This document shows, piece after piece, positions 55,347-64,000 of a stretch of 64,000 nucleotides of DNA. Position 1 is the stretch's first letter; each line of letters begins with the position of its first letter. The DNA comes from Hexactinellida sp. DTS-2022. Taxonomy: Eukaryota > Porifera > Hexactinellida. The stretch lies in NCBI GenBank assembly GCA_028753945.1, contig JAPNXP010000015.1, positions 1,550,001 through 1,614,000 of the forward strand, read 5' to 3'. The notes under the pieces are model-generated. The model did no database searches and had not been told where the DNA came from. It saw only the letters and a list, made by a program, of their open reading frames with translations. A program made the position numbers and the translations under genes.

Positions 55347-56041
55347 AACATATACGTATTAACAACCTATGGAAGATAAAGTAGTCGAGGTTTTGAACAA
55401 GGGGCGGAGTTTAAATAAAATAAGTGCACAATTAAACTTAATTAATATAAATGTTGACTAGTTTGTTCCTTGTATATTATATATTTTCTAAGCATATGGT
55501 CGTGTTAAAAATAATCTTATAGTTTTTCCGGTAGAAGCCAATTTGCTATTTTAATATCTTATATGACTATATATATATTATATTGCATATTATTTGTTGA
55601 ACATTCATAAGTGCAAAATAAATAAATAATACGATTGGTGTACAAGTACATTTTAATACATTTAGATACATACATGCCAATTTAATATAAAATTAGTTGT
55701 CGCTGACGTCATCATTAAATGGCGCCTAAACCGCAGTTCTGAGAATCTTATAAATACTACTAATGGATTTACCATACTCTATTACCCTATATTAAGTCAA
55801 ATTCACAAGTTCTATAAGCATAGATTGTATTAGAGTGAAAATCATAAACTGGCCTCTCTTTTTTATTCGTTGGTCGGCTGCTTTCCCATCTGTATTATAT
55901 AGTAGTCTATGCACCAATATAATATTTGCCCCCCCTAGGTGAAATATCCTGGCAACGTCCCTGCATGGTCCGCAAGGAAGATTCAGGTAGAGGTAAGAGA
56001 GAGAGTTCGGGTGATGAGAATATAGAATTCCAGGTCTAGGA

Positions 56042-58170
56042 AGTGAATGGCAGCAGGATTACATGGAAGAGGTAGTACAGCAGCCGGATGCAGAAGAAGA
56101 AGAAGTACAAATTCCTGTTCTTAGGGAAGACTCTACTGTTGGGATGGAGATTCAAATAGTTGAGTGGTTTGCTGTGGAAGATACAACCCTTTTTGATAGG
56201 CCAGGAGTGGGACATGCCAACTTGATGGCATTTTTGTCCGCCCATGATTTCCAGAAGTGGTCGGAGGTTACCAAGAGGCCCGAGTTCCCGTGGCCCTGCC
56301 GAAAGAATGACGGACATACTCTAGACAAATATTTTTGCTTTGTCTGTTTAGCTTTTCTTCAGCATCAATGGCCTCTAAGTTCGTGGATGGCTATCGGATG
56401 AAAAGCAAGTGCGTTAGTACTCGTTCCGCTGAGACACCTCGAGCAAGGAACATACCAACTCTTCCCGAGCTATGATGATTGTGCGACTGGGCGCTGATGC
56501 AAAGTCAATCATATCCGGTGAGACTGAGACTGAGATCCATAAAGCCCAAAATAATCAGATTTTATCCGCTGTGCTGGACGTACTGAAGCTGATGATCGGT
56601 CAAGGTCTGGCGCTGCGCGGGCATCGCAACGAAGGTATTTCGATTGCTTTGACAGATTCAGATAGTGGAGCAAGAATGAGTAATTTCACTTCGATCTTCC
56701 GGTTGATTTGCGTCCGCGAGTCATTAAGTGAAATGTTGGAAGCTCGAAAAAGGGGACAAAATACTACCGGTGCACTAAACTGACATTCACCGGGCATTCA
56801 TCTATAATGTTGTTGATTGATGAATTAAGTCATCATGTTCGGGAGTCAATTTTTAGGGAGATTAGGGCAGCTGGAATTTTCGGATTCGAATGCGACTCTA
56901 GCATGGATGTATCTGTACATGATCAGTTCTGTTTAGCTTTAAGGTTTCTTATGGAAGACAGTGCCGTCTGCCACAGAACTCTTCCGGTAGAGAGCAGTGC
57001 AGACTGAAGGAAGGGCAAATGGGGCATTTGGCCCGGGATCTCCCACACATAAGAGCCCCCACAATAGTAATAATACTACCAATATATTCAAATTAGTGTA
57101 CAATAACGAAATTTCAGGGGTCCCACAGATTGATTGCCCCGGGGCCCACACAGATATAAATCCGGCCCTGGTAGAGAGACTCCCTTCTGGTAAGTCAGAG
57201 GATCTCGAGTCTGCTGTAGTCGGTTTTTTGAAGCGTAACAAATTGAATATGGAGGACATGGTCTCGTTCTCGTGTGACGGTACCAGCAATATGATTCATT
57301 GGAGTTAAATCGGGGCTAACGACCCGAATGATGGCGCTTAAACCGAATCTCATCACTACTTGGTGTGTTAGCTAGACTAAACTTAACCTGGTTGTTTTGC
57401 ATGTATACAAGCAGAACGAATGGGTGACCAGAGTGTTCTCAATGCTCCAGCCAATTTTTGCTTTTTTCCGAGAGTCTACTATCCGTAAATTTGTGATCGA
57501 GGACGTTGTTGGAGACAGTAAAAAACAGCTGGCGAGGGCAGTCACCCACAAATGGCATGGACGGGCTCAGGCAATAGAGCGTACGTATGTGCATTTCTCG
57601 AGCTCGGCTGACCAGGCGGGGGAAGCACTCCTGGCAGACGTGATTATGGTACTTTTAAATATACAAGAATATCGCGATGAAGATGGAAAATTCAGACATG
57701 ACCAAAAATTCCGGACAGAGGCATCGATTCTTTGTGGACATCTAAGTTCGCTAGAGATGCTCTACACTGCTATCATGATGGGGAGTTGTAGAGCCGTGTA
57801 GATGTGGTAATGCGTGTACTCCAAATCGGGCAGCTTGGATTATCCAACGCACTTGATTACATGCATCAACTGCAGTTAGCAATTCATAATGATGCGGACG
57901 AGGAAGAGCAGAGAGATAGTGAAATATGCTAGAGAGTTCGTCCAAGAAATAGAAAACCGTGTGAGATATAGGGGAGTGGAATCAGATGAGGCTATATTTG
58001 GTTGGGGCGGTGAAGCAGTTACGACGAGAAGACGGAGGGCTGAACACGAGTTACCCGAGACAAGATTCAAGGCCATGTATTTGGAAGTGTACGCTGAGAT
58101 AAACAAAGAGCTGGCGAGGAGGTTTAATATGGACAGCAATACAGCGTTATCAGTGATTAGGATGAAGTAA
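56042..58170 (+). pseudogene. ZMYM1/hAT-like transposase-derived gene, broken
   Basis: Plus-strand pieces in order: an acidic N-terminus then LMAFLSAHDFQKWSEVTKRP and CRKNDGHTLDKYFCFVCLAF, a TTF-type zinc-finger region. Next is QNNQILSAVLDVLKLMIGQG with LALRGHRNEG, then ELSHHVRESIFREIRAAGIF, FGFECDSSMDVSVHDQFCLA and, after a hAT MITE, DMVSFSCDGTSNM. Then come THKWHGRAQAIERTYVHFSS and a C-terminal helical stretch. This order is that of ZMYM1-like proteins derived from hAT transposases. Stops at 56401, 56783, 57306 and 57801, plus the MITE, break it. No inverted termini were found. Confidence 0.75.
56995..57170. mobile_element. Small hAT MITE within the ZMYM1-like pseudogene
   Basis: It is bounded by perfect 8-mers GTAGAGAG (56987-56994, 57171-57178). 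The right end ATAAATCCGGCCCTG is a typical hAT end and the left starts CAGTGCAGACTGAAGG. At 176 bases it interrupts the frame between TLPVE and RLPSGKSED. Confidence 0.85.
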
Positions 58171-58409
58171 TGGATCACCAGGGTTTAGCAAATTTTTCAC
58201 CAAATTCACGCCGGAGATATCTGTAGGTGCATTTAAGAGTCAATTGGTTATTTTGAGCGTCGTAAATGCAAAGGTCAATCCTTCGTGCCGCCCGAAAATT
58301 CCGGGTAATGTCCGGGGAAACTCCGGGTATAGTATTAGTAGCATAGGGGCAACCCTTCCGGGCCGCACGGACATTTCCGGGCACCCGGGCGGGTTACGAC
58401 GCCTATGAC
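58171..58409. other. Repeat DNA, no gene
   Basis: GGTTACGACGCCTATG before the MITE at 58410 and GAGCGTCGTAAATGC near 58255 could be the two ends of a further hAT-like element with TTCCGGG-rich interior. The evidence is weak. Confidence 0.35.
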
Positions 58410-58587
58410 CAGGGGCGCCAAGAGGGGGGGGCAGTTGCCCCGGGGCCCGTGGATCTGAGGGGCCCGTGAAAATAAGGAAATCGTGTAAAAATGAACATTT
58501 GGGTTTGGGAAAGGTTCCAGAGGGGCCCATCATTATTGTTTTGCCCCGGGACCCGCAAAGCCTCTGGTAATCCTCTCGGCGGCCCTG
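58410..58587. mobile_element. Small hAT MITE
   Basis: CAGGGGCGCCAAGAGGGGGG and CTCTCGGCGGCCCTG lie between perfect 8-mers CCTATGAC (58402-58409, 58588-58595). It is 178 bases, with GGGGCCC-rich arms. Confidence 0.88.
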
Positions 58588-58688
58588 CCTATGACCATAG
58601 GATAACACATAAACGATGCAATTAATCTGTCCTAATGAAGGCATATTGGGACTAGAATCAACTCGCTTAACCTTCGGACGTTCTATAC

Positions 58689-58973
58689 CATTGGTTCTTA
58701 ACCTTTTTTTATGTCATTTCCCATTTTTGCCTGTTTACTCTAGCCGATTTCCCCCTTCATTTCATTTGTAGTATAGGGAATAAAGTAGCCTTGAAATTAC
58801 AAATTATTAGCTGTCTGGCGATAACTGCTTCTTGGCCACCAGTGGATCAATGTTAGGAGGTATTATTTTATTTTGGTTTTATTATTATTATTAATTTTGT
58901 CTAAATTGATTTCCCCCTTATATTCCCGAAATTTCCCCCGAAGGGGAAATTTCCCCCAGGTTAAGAACTACTG
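58689..58973. mobile_element. hAT MITE
   Basis: CATTGGTTCTTAACCTTTTT and GGTTAAGAACTACTG form typical hAT ends, with GATTTCCCCCTT and GGGGAAATTTCCCCC subterminal blocks. TATAC on each side is the only shared flank. A 29-base direct repeat (TATACCATTCATCTTTTAGT...) follows at 58974-59031. Confidence 0.75.
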
Positions 58974-58994
58974 TATACCATTCATCTTTTAGTT

Positions 58995-59672
58995 TGGTTA
59001 TATGTATACCATTCATCTTTTAGTTTGGTTCTCATTATGAAATGAAGGCCACTATGTACAGTATATCCGAGTAAGGAGTAATGTAGTTGATCTTGGTCGT
59101 GTGTAATGTTGATTTGATTTTCGATGTCAGTTTCACGAATTAGTGAGACATTGTTAACATGACCGACCTCAAGAATGATGAGAGGGGGAACTTGAACAAA
59201 TTTCTGGCTAAGAGATTCTAATTTGGCATTTGGAACTCGACACTTTAAGCATGAAAAAGCTGTTTTGATCTGGAAATCAATGGTCTTTTTGGTAATTTTC
59301 TTTGAATATTAGCACATAAATGAAGTTTAATTTCTTCTCTGATTGATGACTGCAACTCCAGCACTGAAAGATGACTTCGTAACGATCGGAACAGATAAAT
59401 AGATTAATTAACAACTGCACCATTGCCCCTTCGTAACCAAGAAAGTAAAACCGAAAGTTGACAAGTCGCACTCCTAGTTGAGGAGCTAGCCAGTTCCTCA
59501 ATTCATCGAATTCACGGGAATTTATATGTGATAACATGGTTTGCAGACGCTGTGATGGAGAAACATTTGCTACCGAAGAGCCGAAGAGACTTTATGCGAG
59601 TGCAAATTTAGTAGAGTTATGAAATTGTCAACCGGACAATTATTGACTAATTGATTTCCTTCGAATTTACCA
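58995..59672 (-). pseudogene. Ubiquitin-specific-protease-like domain fragment
   Basis: Minus-strand reading from 59672 gives GGKFEGNQLVNNCPVDNFIT, resembling the Cys box of a cysteine peptidase. After a frameshift come RNWLAPQLGVRLVNFRFYFL and CWSCSHQSEKK, a possible zinc-binding pair. After another frameshift come PPLIILEVGHVNNVSL and HYSLLGYTVHSGLHFIMRTK followed by DEWYTYN. The last part resembles the catalytic His box of USP-type peptidases (GxxxHxGxHF then WYxYDD). Order and spacing fit a small C19-like peptidase. It lies downstream of gypsy integrase on the same strand, so it may have been a third gene of that retroelement. The family is not certain. Confidence 0.45.
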
Positions 59673-60008
59673 CCCCTAGTAACACATTAATCTTCCAGGC
59701 GAAGTGATGCAGGTGTGGGTAGAGTATTATCACTGTTTGCCGATGCTTTAGAAGTTGCTAGCAACTGTTGACAACAGGTAGAAGAACATTCGGAGAATAG
59801 TCCATGCTCTCTCCTGACCAGCGAGTAGAAAAATCGAAATCCTCACCTGTGTATTGGTACTCGGATATTTTTATCTCAAAACTATCTAAATACCATTAAG
59901 CCAACAAGTTAGACATTTCATAGGTGGTTTCCAATTGATCTTCTTGAGGATACTCTGTATAATAGGATGGGTAACGGTCAGTTCTCCAATTGAATAAATC
60001 TTTAAATT

Positions 60009-61087
60009 TCATATCGCGTCGATGTGAAGTTCCCGATGGAGATCAGACAGAGGAATATTTGTTTTTATTGAGTTGAAATTTAAACTTGTTATTGAGTTGA
60101 GTTTATCAATCGTGTCTTGGCGGGTATGCCTAGGAGGTGATATCGTCGCAAATACTGTTTCTTCGGCGCCAATGGATGGTGTATCTTCAGCTTGTAAATA
60201 TTCGATTGTAGAGGTTTCTATTTCAGTTGATAAGCGCTGAGATCTTGTGGCTTGTTGGTCGGCAGAATTAATGCGAGTCAATCTTTTCAGGAGCTTAACT
60301 TTGGATCTTTTCACGCGTTGGATGGATTTGTTACGATATATTTTGACTGTATTACGATTTAATTTAGCAATTCTATAAGGACCAAGCCATTTATCATGAA
60401 ATTTCCCTCCTTTCTTCATTTGGTAGATATTTTCAATGAGGACTTCGTCTGTTTTATCCAGATTATTGAAGTTGATCGGGTTAAGTTTCTTGTCATGGCG
60501 TCTCTTCATCAACTCCTTTGAGCGCGTTAGAAGTTCGCCAGTACAACATGATCGTTAGCTTGTGCAGCTTGCATGGACTGAATTAGTTCTGTTGTTGTAT
60601 CTTTACTTGTGTCATTCCCCAGAGACTGTGATTCTTCAATAGCCACATCAGGATATAGCATTGCAAGATTTTCTTCCTCTGTTGGTAAGCGAGGTTTACG
60701 TGACCCATGCATCAATTCAAATGCTGAGAATCCTGTAGATCTCGGGGTCTTATGTTAAGACAAAAAAAAGGTAATTTCTTCAAGATATTGAGCCCAATTT
60801 TCATTCTTTTTATCCAACGATTTCACTGGGCACCTTTTGAGTGCTTTGTGGGCAGATTCAACTAACCCATTGGTTTGAGGGTGGTATGGGGCTGAGAAGA
60901 TTAGCTTACAATCATAAGCATCATGCAGGGCTTTGGAAATTTTGTTTGTAAACTCAGTCCCGTTATCACAAATAATTAGTACAGGTGCTCTCTGTCGACA
61001 ATAAATGGAGAATATCCCTTTTGCTACCTCTTTCGCTTCCTTAGATCTGTTGCATGATATTTTGAGACGCGTGAGAATCTGAGACAT
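60009..61087 (-). pseudogene. Ty3/gypsy integrase core and C-terminal domain
   Basis: From 61087: VAKGIFSIYCRQRAPVLIIC, then CDNGTEFTNKISKALHD (second catalytic Asp) and SAPYHPQTNGLVESAHKALK (catalytic Glu), the D-x35-E core of retroviral-type integrases. A stop near 60755 is followed by FELMHGSRKPRLPTEEENLA. Another break near 60520 leads to GGKFHDKWLGPYRIAKLNRN, the GPY/F module, and a hydrophilic tail ending RELHIDAI at 60009. The first catalytic Asp region is missing upstream, where a repeat begins at 61085. This is a 5'-truncated, inactive pol remnant. Confidence 0.85.
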
Positions 61088-61390
61088 TCTATAAGCAAAC
61101 CATGGATGTGCTATTAGAAATTATACAGTGATATTTTGAGACACTATAGACGGAATTTCTGGATTATTTACTTTTTAATATGAATTTAATTCAAAAATGA
61201 GACGCGTGAGATTTTGAGACATTCTATTAGCAAACCATGGATGTGCTATTAGAAATTATACAGTGATATTTTGAGACGCGTCATATTTTCAGACACTACT
61301 ATAACAGTAATTTTCTACTTAAAATATCACTTTTCATTATGAATTTAAGATTCTTACAATTTTGAGACGATAGTATAGATAAACCATCGA
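61085..61390 (+). repeat. Tandem-like dispersed repeat, partner of 230-480
   Basis: Two units with CATTCTATAAGCAAACCATG-like and GAAATTATACAGTGATATTT-like blocks, each ended by TTTTGAGACGCGT-like sequence, then a diverged third. The same blocks lie on the minus strand at 230-480. Confidence 0.65.
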
Positions 61391-61409
61391 GACATAGATA
61401 TGCTAATAT

Positions 61410-61611
61410 ACAGGTAAACCTCCCAAAGCGGCACCCATCGGGAGAATGATTTTGTGCCGCTTCTCGGAGGTTGCCGCTTTGGGAGGTTGCTCGTAAGGTA
61501 AAACTCCCAAAGCGGCACCCATCGGGAGAATGATTTTGTGCCGCTTCTCGGAGGTTGCCGCTTCTCGGAGGTTGCCGCTACTCGGAGGTGCCGCTTTGGG
61601 AGGTTTACCTG
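61410..61611. mobile_element. Tc1/mariner-like MITE with internal duplication
   Basis: CAGGTAAACCTCCCAAAGCG and its complement lie between TA dinucleotides. Inside, the first half (CTCCCAAAGCGGCACCCATC through TTCTCGGAGGTTGCC) is repeated, giving a near-dimeric 202-base element. Confidence 0.85.
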
Positions 61612-61613
61612 TA

Positions 61614-62519
61614 TATTGTTTTGAGACGCTGGTATATAACAATTTCGGACTTGATTACCTGTTTTGAACGTCTTTCACTCTATTCTATATTTTATCCGCA
61701 ATATTTATCCATTTTTAATTAATTAACTTAATTAAATTAATTACTGATAATTAAGGCAAGTTATACCAGTAACCCAATTTCCAGTGTATATCTGATTTGA
61801 CTAGTTTTTCCTAATCTAATAATTCCCAATTCAGCAAATGGTTATAATACTAACAATTGTAGGGACACAACTTTAATTAATTACTAGCGCGCTTCGCTTG
61901 CTATGTCGCTTCGCGACAGAACACAACCACAAACCAACCGCTTCGCGGTTGGTGTGTGGTTTATATACTCCTAATATTGATTATAAAGCGTAAATAGGCC
62001 TAAAATAGTCGAATTTAACAATGTGAAATTTAGTGATTACGTCATCATGCAAAAATGAGTAAGCATATTGGTGATCTGGTGTGACCACGTGTCCGCATCA
62101 TTAATGTACATATTCTATTAAATTTTAAGATATTTCTCTCTTAAAGGGTGGGAATTATGTGCGATTAAGTGAATTTTCGGGGTTTTCGAAATGTGACAAT
62201 GACGTCATAACTTGTCGAGGTGTGAGAAATTTTGAGTGGAAACATCAACTTGTTGGCGGGTGCCAAAAGTTACCCCCATATGCCAAAAATCATATTTGGA
62301 AAACGTGCACTTTCTTCAATCAACTCGTAACATACAAACAAATATATACACATAAACACATATACACATTTACACCCAGCCTAGTGTTTTAATAGTATAG
62401 ATAAACAAAAACAACTATTACAAACAAACAAAATAAATATTCCAAATTAAATTAAATGAAACATAATAATAAATGGATAAACTAAATAAAAAACTCAATA
62501 TACAAAAAATTAATATATA
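61614..62519. other. No gene; hairpin and CA-rich tract
   Basis: AT-rich. 61920-61962 can form a hairpin (AACCACAAACCAACCGC against GCGGTTGGTGTGTGGTT) beside a CGCTTCGCTTGCTATGTCGC block. A TACACATAAACACATATACA tract near 62350 resembles the tail of a retroposon. No coding sequence recognised. Confidence 0.4.
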
Positions 62520-62780
62520 AACCCCAAACTACCCCCTCTTCCTCCATTGCCTCCACCTCCTGGCTTCCTTCCTGCAACAAATCTTTTAACCAGCCCATCA
62601 GAGCTATCGAGACACATAAGCCCGTAAATATCGCTACTGTAGCTCTCTCAAAGGCTCCACCTTACCCGAAGGTTATTCAAAAGAGCTCAATGGACACACG
62701 CATTACCTCAGTCCCTGATAAAGGGACACCCTCTCCTCCATCTCCCTCCTCTCCCCTTCTCACTTCCGAAAATAAAATAG
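62520..62780 (-). other. Purine-rich (minus-strand) patch with splice-like sites, unidentified
   Basis: Composition differs from the surroundings. On the minus strand a GAG|GTAATG donor-like site near 62706 and a TTGTTGCAG|GAAGG acceptor-like site near 62572 flank a possible intron. After the acceptor one frame reads RKPGGGGNGGRGGSLGFIY and stops. It could be the 3' end of a small gene or chance. I cannot name it. Confidence 0.25.
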
Positions 62781-63140
62781 CAGTAAATAAACTAGTAACA
62801 TATAAATTAGATAGTTTTGTTAGCTGTTACTTATAGTTATTTAACTTTGATACCCAACATACGAAATTATAATACATGTACACAGTGTCATTTACGTCAA
62901 TAGCCAACACTACCTTATCTGATTACGATTAACAAAATAAGAGAAACAAAATATTTTAAACAAAATTTGTTGTTGTGAACTAAAACGATTTTTTTTTTAA
63001 TGTTAGAACCTCTTTATTTCTCCTGAATTTCAATAATATATTCCTAGATTTCTGACGACATATGGTTACTATCCTACCGATTTAATAAATAAAATAAATA
63101 ATCACAACTATTAACTTATTTCTAAATGTATCATACTTAA
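62781..63140. other. No gene recognised
   Basis: AT-rich DNA with short A/T runs. Nothing assignable. Confidence 0.4.
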
Positions 63141-63322
63141 AGAGCATCCTTATATGTAGACCGTCTAGAAATAGACGGTCTATAAAAGCCCATACAAATA
63201 AGCCAAAAATTTGTAGACCGTCTATAAATTCTGTAGACCACTTGCCCTGCTTTTTATGGGTAATACTAATGCATAGGGAATAAAACCTGGTCTATTTCTA
63301 GACGGTCTACATATAAGATATC
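63141..63322. mobile_element. Palindromic MITE with ATGTAGACCGTCTA ends, copy 2
   Basis: Inverse of 4144-4313: AGAGCATCCTTATATGTAGA start, ATATAAGATATCT end, and the same internal TATGGGTAATACTAATGCAT block. Confidence 0.8.
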
Positions 63323-63691
63323 TCATACTTAAACTAGGAGAATGTCTAGAAAGAGATATACAAATATTTATAACATAAATATAAGGTAAACTATTTTGTC
63401 AATCAGTTTTGATTGTATTAGCCAATTACTTTTTGGGGGCCTCCTCCTTTTCCCCAGACAGCCGCCCTATCCTCTCCATTCATACAGTGGAAACAGCATA
63501 TCTATACCCATTCAATCGGCCCAAATTTTTAATTAAATTAGCCTTCGTTCGTATGTGTGTAACGACATAACAGAATGAGCATCGCATTGATGCGCCCTGA
63601 TAATGCGGTTCCCAGTGTACAAAAAAAACTATCAAAGGAAAATAGGTTAAGTCACACTAAATTACTCAAACTATGAAATTAAACACTATCA
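63323..63691. other. No gene recognised
   Basis: AT-rich DNA. No coding frame or repeat terminus recognised. Confidence 0.4.
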
Positions 63692-63923
63692 CAGTGAACT
63701 ACAAATCGGCTATAAATCGGCTTATAACAAAGTTCAATGGTCCGGACATCCTTATATTTGACTATACGATAGTCAAATAAATCGATATAATGAAGTCTCT
63801 TTTTAACGAAGATATTTTTACCCCATAAATTTCTGAGTAATTAATTTTAATCAGCTTATAACAAATTTGGTTTATACCAATATGAAATCGATGTCCGCAC
63901 TTCGTTAAAACGGGAGTTCACTG
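63692..63923. mobile_element. Tc1/mariner-like MITE
   Basis: CAGTGAACTACAAATCGGC and the approximate complement AACGGGAGTTCACTG bound 232 bases. GTCCGGACATC and GATGTCCGCAC form an inner inverted pair. TA flanks are not preserved. Confidence 0.55.
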
Positions 63924-64000
63924 TCTTAATCATATACGATGTAACAAAGTTACATCGTGTTTGGTGGACTTACTAAATAGAAACTAATTAATTAATTACT

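Larger units (their letters stand above)
52329..55911. mobile_element. P4: apparently complete P-type transposon
   Basis: Inverted terminal repeats of 214 bases (52329-52542 and 55698-55911) appear identical by eye and start CATAGACTACTATATAATAC. They lie between direct 7-mers CACCAAT (52322-52328, 55912-55918). One intact transposase frame lies inside on the minus strand. The arms' inner edges carry TAGGCGCCATTTAATGATGA, shared with the MITE at 34432-35217. It looks young and possibly mobile. Confidence 0.94.

Noticed and set aside
62520-62780. Selenoprotein-K-like Gly-rich small protein
   Set aside because: The Gly-rich tail suggested it, but no membrane helix, UGA context or matching exon order could be shown.

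Overview
The window is animal (metazoan) nuclear DNA: AT-rich, with GT-AG introns mostly 55-120 bases long, one multi-exon host gene, and the rest dominated by transposable elements. The host gene is the 3' part of an RNF213-like E3 ubiquitin ligase. The transposons include THAP-domain P elements, FLYWCH-domain MULEs, DIRS, PIF/Harbinger, pogo, hAT and Ty3/gypsy types. This mix suits an aquatic invertebrate, perhaps a sponge or another early-branching animal, but the sequence does not fix the taxon.

1-6470: layered repeats. A broken P-type element (about 550-2442) carries a hAT MITE (606-1596), which carries a pogo-type MITE (792-1335). Next come a hAT-like foldback (2519-3113) and a 1.9 kb Harbinger element (3648-5569) with smaller repeats inside it. 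6641-23801: RNF213-like gene. Eighteen exons join in phase (15 in 6641-11622, 3 in 23264-23801), giving about 1225 residues that end in a stop. The RZ zinc finger is split between two exons near 9126-9390.

11623-23263 is a single 11.6 kb intron built by successive insertions: a hAT MITE; a MULE with 31-base subterminal repeats (MULE-1, 12235-22539); a DIRS retroelement inside that MULE's FLYWCH coding region (14057-22040); and a second, palindromic MULE (MULE-3, 17677-21160) inside the DIRS tyrosine recombinase. The intron's splice sites and the reading frame across it are still intact.

23800-47500: mostly transposons. They include a P-type element with an open 1013-codon transposase and 75-base perfect inverted repeats (26812-30738), a non-autonomous P relative (34432-35217), many hAT MITEs with 8-base target duplications, a decayed FLYWCH-MULE (about 39560-40650), a frameshifted P copy (42183-44823) and fragments of gypsy integrase.

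47898-51405 is another MULE (MULE-2) with a 9-base target duplication. Its transposase runs in frame into a C-terminal C3HC4 RING finger, and the remains of MULE-1 have the same architecture. This FLYWCH-MULE-RING transposase is the most unusual feature seen. 52329-55911 is a second intact-looking P-type element with 214-base perfect inverted repeats. 56042-58170 is a broken ZMYM1/hAT-like gene. 58995-61087 holds a gypsy integrase followed on the same strand by a fragment resembling a ubiquitin-specific protease. The last 3 kb is repeats with no recognised gene.

No tRNA, rRNA or CRISPR array was seen. Identifications come from reading motifs by eye; no database search was run.
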